Positions 1-6,185 of a stretch of 6,536 bases of DNA are shown one piece after another (the stretch's first letter is position 1; the number at the start of each line of letters is the position of its first letter). The position numbers and the translations under genes are program-made. The stretch spans positions 1 through 6,536 of the forward strand of contig CAZVUN010000151.1 in NCBI GenBank assembly GCA_964629975.1, in the 5' to 3' direction. The notes below the pieces were generated by a model, which made no database searches, was not told the DNA's origin, and worked only from the letters and a program-made list of their open reading frames with translations. This stretch comes from G020354085 sp964629975. Its GTDB lineage: Bacteria; Pseudomonadota; Gammaproteobacteria; Acidiferrobacterales; Sulfurifustaceae.

Positions 1-645
1 GGCCTGCTCGGCCGCACGGCGGCTGGCGCCCTCGCCGCGCGTGGCGCCGGCCAGGCCGCTGACCTGGCATTCCACGACAAACTGCTGACTGTGCGCCTCG
101 CCGGCCACGTCGAGGACGCGATAGCTCGGGGTCGGCAGGCCGCGCTTTTGCAGCAACTCCTGCAGCTCGGTCTTGGGGTCCTTGGGAATGGCGCGCGCGT
201 CGAGGCGCGCGAGCGTTTCGTCGTAGAGCGCCAGGATGACGCGCGTGGCGGCCGCCACCCCGCCGTCGCGGTAGATCGCGCCAAACACGGCCTCGAGGGT
301 ATCGGCCAGGATCGAATCGCGGTCGTAGCCACCGCTCTTGAGCTCGCCACCGCCGAGCTCCAGGTGCGGGCCGAGGTCGAGGCCGCGGGCCAGCGCGGCC
401 AGCGTCTGCTGCTTGACCAGGCTGGCGCGCAGGCGCGTCAGCTCGCCCTCGGACAGCTCCGGGAAGCGATCGTACAGCGCGGCGGAGATCGTCAGATTGA
501 GAACGCTGTCGCCGAGGAACTCGAGGCGTTCGTAGTTCCTGGCGCTCTTGCTGCGGTGCGTGAGGGCGCGATCGAGCAGTGAAGGATCGTGGAAACTGTA
601 GTTCAGGCGGCGCGCGAGCGCGGCGTGCGCCTTACTGTTGTCCAC
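1..645 (-). CDS. rnc: Ribonuclease III (3' end beyond window)
   Basis: Endoribonuclease that cuts double-stranded RNA, chiefly in rRNA precursor processing and mRNA turnover in the cytoplasm. I translated the minus strand by hand: 215 codons run from GTG at 645 to base 1 with no stop. The family signature ERLEFLGDS lies at residues 39-47. The acidic active-site residues expected from E. coli RNase III are all present: E39, E42, D46, D115 and E118 (DTLEAVFGA, 115-123). A double-stranded-RNA-binding domain starts near residue 156 (DPKTELQELLQ) and continues through GEGASRRAAEQA at 204-215. E. coli RNase III has 226 residues, so only about ten residues should be missing. The GTG start is preferred because GAGGTGG lies seven or so bases upstream and no other in-frame start is near. 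The start lies inside the end of the DUF4845 gene (14-base overlap), which suggests coupled translation. By analogy with related genomes, era and recO may follow outside the window. Confidence 0.96.
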   Translation of the reverse strand, partial: MDNSKAHAALARRLNYSFHDPSLLDRALTHRSKSARNYERLEFLGDSVLNLTISAALYDRFPELSEGELTRLRASLVKQQTLAALARGLDLGPHLELGGGELKSGGYDRDSILADTLEAVFGAIYRDGGVAAATRVILALYDETLARLDARAIPKDPKTELQELLQKRGLPTPSYRVLDVAGEAHSQQFVVECQVSGLAGATRGEGASRRAAEQA

Positions 646-1018
646 TCCCGGCCACCTCGCGGCTATGGTCGAATTCGAGCAACACCGACACGTTGTACAC
701 CAACGGGATCACCGCCTCGTACTGGATGCGGATCACGCGGTTGCGGCCACGCTGTTCGATGCTCAGGTCCTTCTTGAGATCGACATGCTTGATGTCATCG
801 ATGTCAAAGCGCTTGTCGAGGCCGTTGATGATCTCGGCCTTGCCCATCGATGCGACGTCCGGCTGCCTGGCCAGGCTGTCGAGCGCGGCCTTGACCTTGA
901 AGTCGCCCAGGTACGCCGGGAACAGCTTGAGCGTCAGGAATACGACCGTGGCGATAACGGCGAGCACGAACAACAGGCTCCAGAACGTCATGCCGCGCTG
1001 CGTGTGCTTGGTAACCAT
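632..1018 (-). CDS. DUF4845-type small membrane protein
   Basis: A 128-residue protein of unknown function. Its position between lepB and rnc matches the DUF4845 proteins found there in many gamma- and betaproteobacteria. A short polar N-terminus (MVTKHTQRG) is followed by one hydrophobic segment at about residues 10-33. After it comes LFPAYLGDFKVKAALDSL, the region I associate with this family, and then a charged soluble domain of about 90 residues ending in a beta-rich stretch (RVIRIQYEAVIPLVYNVSVL). The protein is probably anchored in the inner membrane with its C-terminal domain outside the cytoplasm. The N-terminus also resembles a type IV prepilin leader (Gly followed by Met-Thr and a long hydrophobic stretch), but position +5 is Ser rather than Glu. 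The ATG start has a strong Shine-Dalgarno sequence. The stop overlaps the rnc start by 14 bases. The family assignment rests on context and sequence character, not a search. Confidence 0.85.
   Translation of the reverse strand: MVTKHTQRGMTFWSLLFVLAVIATVVFLTLKLFPAYLGDFKVKAALDSLARQPDVASMGKAEIINGLDKRFDIDDIKHVDLKKDLSIEQRGRNRVIRIQYEAVIPLVYNVSVLLEFDHSREVAGSGQQ
652..658 (-). promoter_or_regulatory. Ribosome binding site of rnc
   Basis: The minus strand reads GAGGTGG here, ending six bases before the GTG at 645. It lies inside the DUF4845 coding sequence. It supports GTG at 645 as the start of rnc, and implies that ribosomes finishing the upstream gene meet this site. Confidence 0.6.
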
Positions 1019-1023
1019 TGGGT

Positions 1024-1029
1024 CTCCTT
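1024..1029 (-). promoter_or_regulatory. Strong ribosome binding site of DUF4845 gene
   Basis: The minus strand reads AAGGAG, five bases ahead of the ATG at 1018, in the 18-base gap after lepB. It is the best Shine-Dalgarno match in the window and fixes the start of the small membrane protein. It suggests this gene is translated independently of lepB. Confidence 0.8.
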
Positions 1030-1036
1030 GGTTTCC

Positions 1037-1831
1037 CTACTGGATGGTGCTGCCGATTCGTTCCCACAGGATGCGCTGCCAGAACCACTTGTCACCGCGG
1101 TCGGCAAGATCCCAGCTGAACCAGATCAGGAACGCCCGGCCGACCAGGTTCTCATCGGGCACGAATCCCCAGAAGCGGCTGTCGTTGCTCTGGTCGCGAT
1201 TGTCGCCCATCACGAAATAGTGCCCCGCCGGGACCACGCGCTCCGCGCCCTCCGGGTCGGGGCGGTCCATCTTGAGGATGTCGTGCCTGATGCCATTGAG
1301 GCTCTCGGTGGCGCGCCACACCTCGCCGTACAGCTCGCCGAAGGCTGCGGCGTTGTACGGGCGTTCATTGCTCTGCTCCATGGGTTGGCCGTTGATGTAC
1401 AGCACCTTTCCCTTATATACAACACGGTCGCCGGGCACGCCAATGACCCGCTTGATGTAGTTGATCGAGGGGTCGTGCGGGAAGCGGAACACCACCACGT
1501 CGCCGCGCCGCGGATTGGCAATGTCGATTATTTTGCGGTTCACGACCGGCAGGCGAATGCCGTAGGCGAACTTGTTGACCAGGATGAAGTCGCCGATGTA
1601 GAGACTCGGCAGCATCGAGCCCGAGGGAATCCGGAACGGCTCGACCAGGAAGGAGCGCAGCAGGAACACGATCAGGATCACCGGAAAGAAGGCGCGCGCA
1701 TACTCGACGTACAGCGGCTCCTTGGCGGCCTGCGCGGCGCGCCGCCGGCGCGGCGCCCAGATCAGGTGATCGAGCGCCCAGATCAGGCCCGTGGCGCACA
1801 CCAGCAGGAACAGGACGAGCGAAAAGTCCAT
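1037..1831 (-). CDS. lepB: Signal peptidase I
   Basis: Inner-membrane serine protease with a Ser/Lys dyad that removes signal peptides from exported preproteins on the periplasmic face. The 264-residue product has a first hydrophobic segment at about residues 3-20, a basic cytoplasmic loop (APRRRRAAQ, 26-34) and a second hydrophobic segment at about 48-62. The catalytic box follows: IPSGSMLPSLYIGDF at 68-82, with the nucleophile expected at S72. The general base is expected at K127 within YIKRVIGVPGD (125-135). The conserved box GDNRDQSNDSRFWGFVP lies at 209-225. All of these match the LepB family, although the length is shorter than the 324 residues of E. coli LepB. The ATG lies 2 bases after the lepA stop, with no clear Shine-Dalgarno sequence, so translation probably depends on reinitiation after lepA. 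The known partner is the Sec/YidC export path; MucD and RseB encoded upstream are likely substrates. Confidence 0.97.
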   Translation of the reverse strand: MDFSLVLFLLVCATGLIWALDHLIWAPRRRRAAQAAKEPLYVEYARAFFPVILIVFLLRSFLVEPFRIPSGSMLPSLYIGDFILVNKFAYGIRLPVVNRKIIDIANPRRGDVVVFRFPHDPSINYIKRVIGVPGDRVVYKGKVLYINGQPMEQSNERPYNAAAFGELYGEVWRATESLNGIRHDILKMDRPDPEGAERVVPAGHYFVMGDNRDQSNDSRFWGFVPDENLVGRAFLIWFSWDLADRGDKWFWQRILWERIGSTIQ

Positions 1832-1833
1832 GG

Positions 1834-3642
1834 CTATTTGTGATCGACGCGCAGCACGGCGAGGAACGCCTCCTGCGGGATCTCGACGGTACCGAGCTGC
1901 TTCATGCGCTTCTTGCCTTCCTTCTGGCGCTCCAGGAGCTTGCGCTTGCGCGTGATGTCACCGCCGTAGCACTTGGCGGTGACGTTCTTGCGCAGCGCCT
2001 TGACGGTCTCGCGCGCAATGACCTTCGACCCAATGGCGGCCTGGATGGCGACGTCGAACATCTGGCGCGGGATCAGCTCGCGCAGCTTCGCCGCCAGCTC
2101 GCGCCCGCGGTACTGCGCCTGCTCGCGGTGCACGATGATCGAAAGCGCGTCCACTTTATCGCCGTTGATCAGCACGTCAAGCTTCACCAGATCGGCCGGG
2201 CGGAACTCCAAGAAGTCATAGTCGAGCGACGCGTAGCCGCGGCTGACGGACTTCAAGCGGTCGAAGAAATCGAGCACCACCTCGTTGAGCGGCAGCTCGT
2301 AGCTGAGCATCGCCTGGCGGCCGTGGTAGACCATGTTCTTCTGGATGCCGCGCTTCTCGACGCACAGGCCGATGACGTCGCCGACGTACTGCTGCGGCAC
2401 GAGGATGGTCGCGCGGATGATCGGCTCGCGGAACTGTTCGATCAGCGACGGGGCGGGCAGCTTCGCCGGGTTTTCGACCTGCAGCACCTCGCCCTTGGTG
2501 GTGACGACCTCGTAGACCACGGTCGGTGCGGTGGTGATGAGGGCGAGGTGGTACTCGCGCTCGAGGCGCTCCTGGATGATCTCCATGTGCAGCATGCCGA
2601 GGAAGCCGCAGCGGAAACCGAAGCCGAGCGCCTGCGAGGTCTCCGGCTCGTAGTGCAGCGAGGCGTCGTTGAGTTGCAGCTTGCCGAGCGCGTCGCGAAA
2701 CGCCTCGTAGTCGGCCGAGTCGACCGGATAGAGCCCGGCAAACACGCGCGGCTTGATCTCCTTGAAGCCGGGCAGTGCCCGCTCGGCCGGGCGATTGGCG
2801 TGGGTGATGGTGTCGCCGACACGGGCGCTGCGAATGTCCTTGATCCCGGCGATCACGTAGCCGACCTCACCGACCGACAGCTCTTCCACCGGGCGGCGCT
2901 TGGGCGTGAACACACCGATCTGCTCGACCTGGTAATCGCGCCCGGTGGCCATGAGACGGATCTTTTCCTTGGGCCTGAGCGTGCCGGCCATGACCCGCAC
3001 CAGCGACACGGTGCCCAGGTAGTTGTCGAACCACGAATCGATGATCAGCGCCTGCAACGGTGCCGCCGGGTCGCCCTTGGGCGGCGGGATGCGCGCGACG
3101 ATCGCCTCGAGGATATCCACGATGCCGAGGCCGGTCTTGGCGCTGGCGCGGATCGCGTCGCCGGCCGGAATGCCGACGATATCCTCGATCTCGCCGATCA
3201 CGCGCTCCGGATCGGCCGCCGGCAGGTCGATCTTGTTGAGCACCGGCAGGATTTCGAGGTTGAGCTCGGAGGCGGTGTAGCAGTTGGCGACGGTCTGTGC
3301 CTGCACGCCCTGCGAGGCATCGACCACGAGCAGCGCACCCTCGCACGCCGTGAGCGAACGCGATACCTCGTAGGAGAAATCGACGTGGCCCGGCGTGTCG
3401 ATCATGTTGAGACGGTAGACGCGCCCGTCGCGCGCCCTGTAGTCGAGCGCCACGCTCTGCGCCTTGATGGTGATGCCACGCTCGCGCTCGAGGTCCATCG
3501 AGTCGAGCACCTGCGCCTGCATCTCGCGCGCCTCCAGCGCCCCGCACGCCTGGATGAACCGGTCGGCGAGGGTCGACTTGCCGTGGTCGATGTGGGCGAT
3601 GATGGAGAAGTTGCGGATCAGCTCTTGGTTCCAGCCGCTCAT
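1834..3642 (-). CDS. lepA: Elongation factor 4 (LepA GTPase)
   Basis: Ribosome-associated translational GTPase. The 602-residue length agrees with the roughly 600 of the family. GTPase motifs occur in order: P-loop AHIDHGKST at 16-24, switch I RGIT at 55-58, DTPGH at 82-86 and NKID at 136-139. Elongation-factor domains follow, then the LepA-specific C-terminal domain (about 549-602) with NVTAKCYGGDITRKRKLL and a lysine-rich tail ending in VLRVDHK. The frame stays open 42 codons further upstream, but ATG at 3642 is chosen because it gives MSGWNQELIRNFSIIAHID, the usual short lead into the P-loop. The extra upstream codons would run through the terminator. An in-frame GTG at 3657 is a possible alternative. 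The gene stands 150 bases from mucD behind a terminator, so it probably heads its own transcript with lepB, the DUF4845 gene and rnc. No promoter is convincing. It runs straight into lepB (2-base gap). Confidence 0.97.
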   Translation of the reverse strand: MSGWNQELIRNFSIIAHIDHGKSTLADRFIQACGALEAREMQAQVLDSMDLERERGITIKAQSVALDYRARDGRVYRLNMIDTPGHVDFSYEVSRSLTACEGALLVVDASQGVQAQTVANCYTASELNLEILPVLNKIDLPAADPERVIGEIEDIVGIPAGDAIRASAKTGLGIVDILEAIVARIPPPKGDPAAPLQALIIDSWFDNYLGTVSLVRVMAGTLRPKEKIRLMATGRDYQVEQIGVFTPKRRPVEELSVGEVGYVIAGIKDIRSARVGDTITHANRPAERALPGFKEIKPRVFAGLYPVDSADYEAFRDALGKLQLNDASLHYEPETSQALGFGFRCGFLGMLHMEIIQERLEREYHLALITTAPTVVYEVVTTKGEVLQVENPAKLPAPSLIEQFREPIIRATILVPQQYVGDVIGLCVEKRGIQKNMVYHGRQAMLSYELPLNEVVLDFFDRLKSVSRGYASLDYDFLEFRPADLVKLDVLINGDKVDALSIIVHREQAQYRGRELAAKLRELIPRQMFDVAIQAAIGSKVIARETVKALRKNVTAKCYGGDITRKRKLLERQKEGKKRMKQLGTVEIPQEAFLAVLRVDHK

Positions 3643-3656
3643 GCTCGGGATGATCA

Positions 3657-3660
3657 CTCC
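3657..3660 (-). promoter_or_regulatory. Possible ribosome binding site of lepA
   Basis: The minus strand reads GGAG here, followed by TG, 14 bases ahead of the ATG at 3642. The spacing is longer than usual. It is the only purine-rich stretch of this kind in the leader and would fit neither GTG at 3657 nor ATG at 3642 ideally. It is part of CCGGAG, which can pair with an upstream CTCCGG. Confidence 0.35.
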
Positions 3661-3671
3661 GGGGGCGCGCA

Positions 3672-3718
3672 CCGCCGGAGATACAAAAAAGGCGCCGTAG
3701 GCGCCTTCGCTCCGACGG
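3672..3718 (-). promoter_or_regulatory. Composite leader hairpin enclosing the terminator
   Basis: Outside the terminator stem, minus-strand CCGTCGGAG (3718 to 3710) can pair with CTCCGGCGG (3680 to 3672), nine pairs with one G-U. This encloses the whole terminator hairpin, with 2 unpaired bases on one side and 8 (the rest of the thymine tract plus GTAT) on the other. The 3' arm also matches a downstream CCGGAG (3662 to 3657) near the lepA start. The pairing is seen in the sequence; any regulatory role is inference. Confidence 0.4.
3685..3707 (-). terminator. Intrinsic terminator after mucD
   Basis: On the minus strand AAGGCGCC, a three-base loop TAC, and GGCGCCTT form a perfect 8-bp stem. 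The stem runs into a tract of six thymines, two of them within the stem. The thymine tract lies on the 3' side only for minus-strand transcription, so the element faces the mucD transcript. It lies 86 bases after the mucD stop and 42 bases before lepA, which would separate the stress module from the lepA module. Confidence 0.85.
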
Positions 3719-3792
3719 GCCGCTCGCCCGGTGTGGATGGGTGTCGGTGAGGCGTAAGGATACCGCATTTGCCGGGCGGCGGGCAGCGCGCC

Positions 3793-5199
3793 TCAGCCAT
3801 CCAGGCGCATGGCCACGTAGGACGCGGTCGCGCCGCGCTGAATACGCAGCACCACCGGCCGCTCACGCGGGCTTTGCAGCAGCAGGGCCTGGGCCTGCGC
3901 GACGCTGCTGACGCGCTTGCCGTCGACCTCGAGCAGCACATCGCCCGGCCGCAGCCCGGCGGCCCGTGCGCCACCGTCACCCACCTCCTCGACCACCACG
4001 CCGTGGTCGAGGTCGAGGCGCCGGCGCTGCGTCACGTTGATCTCCGCCAGCGTCAATCCGCCCAGGTTCGACGTCGTGCGCGCGCCGGTGCTGACCGGCA
4101 CCTTGGCGGCGGATTCTTCCTTCAGCTCGGCAACGCTGACGAGCAGCGTCTGGGCCCCCTGGCCACGGCGGTAGACCTGTATCCGCGCGCGCGCCCCGGG
4201 CGGCGTCAGCCCCACCAGCGGCGCCAGATCGGCCGAGCGCTCCACGGCACGCCCCTCGTACTCCACGACGATGTCGCCGGTGCGCAGGTCCGAGCGTGCC
4301 GCCGGCCCGCCGGGCAGCATGTCAGCGATGAGCGCGCCCTGGGGCTTGGGCATCCCGTAGGCGAGCGCCAGGTCGCGTGTCACGTCCTGCAGGCGCACCC
4401 CCAACCAGCCGCGTCGCACCCGGCCGTCGGTGCGCAGCTGCTCGCCGATGCGCATCGCCAGATCGATCGGGATGGCGAACGACACGCCCATGTAGCCGCC
4501 GGTGTCGCTGTAGATCTGCGAGTTGATGCCGATCACCTCGCCCTTGAGGTTGAACAGCGGACCGCCCGAGTTGCCGGGATTAATGGCGACGTCGGTCTGC
4601 AGGAAGCTGACGTAGTTCTCCCTCGGCAGGCTGCGGCCCTTGGCCGAAACGATGCCGGCGGTCGCCGAACTGTCGAAGCCGAATGGCGAGCCGATCGCCA
4701 GCACCCAGTCGCCCACCGCCAGGCGCGCGGGATCGCCAATCAGCGCGCGTGGCAGGCCGCTTGCCTCGATCTTGAGCAGCGCCAGATCGCTGCGCCGGTC
4801 GGCGCCGACCAGGCGCGCGCTGAACTCGCGCCGATCGTTGAGCCGCACGATGATCTCGTGGGCGTCCTCGACGACATGCGCGCATGTCAGGATGTAGCCG
4901 TCGGAGGAGATAATCACCCCGGAGCCGAGCGAGGAACTGTCGAGGATCTCGGGCATGCCCTCGCCGAAGCGGCGCAACCAGTCGCCGAACGGGTGGTCCT
5001 CCGGCAGCGCGCTGTCGGGTCGGCGGGCGGACGTGGTGCGTGTGATCTGCTGCGTGGTGCTGATATTGACCACGACGGCGGCCTGGCTGCGTACCAGGCG
5101 CGAGAATTCCGGCAGCTCGCGCGCCGGCGCCGCTGGCGCCAGCAGCAGCGCCAGTGACGCGATGCCGGGCGCCAACCACCCTGGACGCACGCACCTCAC
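3793..5199 (-). CDS. mucD: Periplasmic serine protease MucD (HtrA/DegP family)
   Basis: Periplasmic quality-control protease that degrades misfolded envelope proteins and dampens the sigma-E/AlgU response. The 468-residue product is close to my recollection of MucD length (about 474). It starts with a signal peptide (hydrophobic core IASLALLLAPAAPA, likely cleaved after A26). The trypsin-like domain carries the triad H108 (LTCAHVVEDA), D138 (RRSDLALLKI) and S211 (NPGNSGGPLF). Two PDZ domains follow at about 264-355 and 375-466 (carboxylate-binding loops RGWLGVRL and the GLRPGDVLLEVDG region). The frame is open about 500 bases further upstream, but that stretch lies inside rseB. GTG at 5199 is chosen because it forms a GTGA overlap with the rseB stop and leaves a complete signal peptide; GTG at 5190 is an alternative. 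The residue pair Cys-Ala before the catalytic His differs from the Asn-containing TNNHV form common in DegP. A terminator follows the gene. Confidence 0.95.
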   Translation of the reverse strand: MRCVRPGWLAPGIASLALLLAPAAPARELPEFSRLVRSQAAVVVNISTTQQITRTTSARRPDSALPEDHPFGDWLRRFGEGMPEILDSSSLGSGVIISSDGYILTCAHVVEDAHEIIVRLNDRREFSARLVGADRRSDLALLKIEASGLPRALIGDPARLAVGDWVLAIGSPFGFDSSATAGIVSAKGRSLPRENYVSFLQTDVAINPGNSGGPLFNLKGEVIGINSQIYSDTGGYMGVSFAIPIDLAMRIGEQLRTDGRVRRGWLGVRLQDVTRDLALAYGMPKPQGALIADMLPGGPAARSDLRTGDIVVEYEGRAVERSADLAPLVGLTPPGARARIQVYRRGQGAQTLLVSVAELKEESAAKVPVSTGARTTSNLGGLTLAEINVTQRRRLDLDHGVVVEEVGDGGARAAGLRPGDVLLEVDGKRVSSVAQAQALLLQSPRERPVVLRIQRGATASYVAMRLDG

Positions 5200-6185
5200 C
5201 GCACGGCCGCCACGGCGTTGCCGATCAGGCTCACGGTCTCGGCCGGGACCTCGCCCACGACCGTGACCTTGTGTCCATCCACGCGCGCGCTGAAGGCATG
5301 TACCGCACCCATCTTGCTGAGTCCCTGCATGCCGCTCGTGGTCTTGTCGTACTTCTCGACAAATACCGAAACCGCCGCGAGCCCGTCGGAGTACACGAAG
5401 TGCTCGATCGGCACGCGCCGCATTGGCAGCTGGCGCGCGATGTGCGTGGTCAGTCGATAGCCCTTCGGCAGCGTGCGTGCCTGCCAGCGCGGCGTTCCCT
5501 CCGGCCGTGCGCTGCCCTCGGGTGCCACCTCTTCGCGGTGCCACACCATCCCCTGCATCGGCGACTCCGGCTCGAGCGCCCGGTCCGGGATGGCCCCGCC
5601 GATCCGCAGGTGCGTGAACATGAACTGCTCGATCGGCTGCCCGCGCGTGTCGAGCAGGTCGGCCTTGAGCAGCAAACCGGTCTCGCGGTCGGCCCACAGC
5701 TGATAGCCATAGCGCAGCGCGTCGCGCGGCTTGATGAGCAGTTGCTGTGCGTTGCGTCCCGCGACCCGGCTGAGCTTGCCCAGCTGGATCTCGTAGTTCT
5801 GTTCGAGTTCCTGCAACTGCGCGGGCAGCAATGCCGGAAAGGCCTTCGGGTCGGCCTTGCGGTGCTCCACCAGCACTGACTTCTCGTCAGGCAGGTAGCA
5901 GATGACCTCGCGCTCGTTACGGATGATTTCGCGTGGCGCGCCGTTGAGCGAAACCAGCCGCTCTTGCCGGCGCCCGCCCTCCTGACGGTGGACGATGCGC
6001 ATGGTCTCGAGCTGGGTATTGTGCTCGTACACGAACACGCCGTCGTAGTTGAGCGTGCGCGCCGCTTCGTTGATCTTCATCAGCCAGCCATGCGCGGTGT
6101 CCGCACCGAACGCCGGTAGGGTCGCGGCCATGAGCAGCGGTGCGACACCGCCGCGCAAGGCGCGGGGACAGCACAACCAGGTCAT
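5196..6185 (-). CDS. rseB: Sigma-E factor regulatory protein RseB/MucB
   Basis: Periplasmic negative regulator that binds the periplasmic tail of RseA/MucA and shields it from site-1 proteolysis until mislocalised lipopolysaccharide or lipids displace it. The 329-residue product (E. coli RseB has 318) has an N-terminal signal peptide with cleavage near residues 27-28 (LPAFGAD). The large lipoprotein-carrier-like domain follows (AARTLNYDGVFVYEHNTQLE, 41-60, through about 210). The smaller C-terminal domain lies at about 232-329 (LPKGYRLTTHIARQLP; VEHFVYSDG-like stretch EHFVYSDGLAAVSVFVEKY). Two cysteines in the signal peptide (residues 5-6) do not form a lipobox, so a soluble periplasmic form is expected. 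Its ATG overlaps the rseA stop as ATGA and its stop overlaps the mucD start as GTGA, so it is coupled on both sides. There is no good Shine-Dalgarno sequence. Confidence 0.95.
   Translation of the reverse strand: MTWLCCPRALRGGVAPLLMAATLPAFGADTAHGWLMKINEAARTLNYDGVFVYEHNTQLETMRIVHRQEGGRRQERLVSLNGAPREIIRNEREVICYLPDEKSVLVEHRKADPKAFPALLPAQLQELEQNYEIQLGKLSRVAGRNAQQLLIKPRDALRYGYQLWADRETGLLLKADLLDTRGQPIEQFMFTHLRIGGAIPDRALEPESPMQGMVWHREEVAPEGSARPEGTPRWQARTLPKGYRLTTHIARQLPMRRVPIEHFVYSDGLAAVSVFVEKYDKTTSGMQGLSKMGAVHAFSARVDGHKVTVVGEVPAETVSLIGNAVAAVR

Noticed and set aside
91..582. Plus-strand open frame of 163 codons at the left end.
   Set aside because: It is antisense to rnc, whose minus-strand translation shows complete RNase III motifs.
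3643..3768. Upstream extension of lepA by 42 codons.
   Set aside because: It would translate through the intrinsic terminator and add residues not expected before the LepA P-loop; ATG at 3642 gives the usual length.
3757..3786. Possible lepA promoter with -10-like TATCCT (3762 to 3757) and -35-like CTGCCC on the minus strand.
   Set aside because: The -10 matches only 4 of 6 and the -35 only 3 of 6, and the element lies upstream of the terminator. Too weak to annotate.
638..5157. Three long plus-strand open frames of about 401, 636 and 462 codons (638-1843, 1840-3750, 3769-5157) that nearly tile the window.
   Set aside because: They lie exactly antisense to lepB/DUF4845, lepA and mucD. Their translations are Ala/Arg/Asp/His/Leu-rich with no recognisable domain. 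Such shadow frames are normal opposite GC-rich genes.
5200..5697. Upstream extension of the mucD reading frame by about 166 codons.
   Set aside because: The stretch lies within rseB in another frame, is compositionally shadow-like, and would bury the clear signal peptide of MucD in the middle of the protein.
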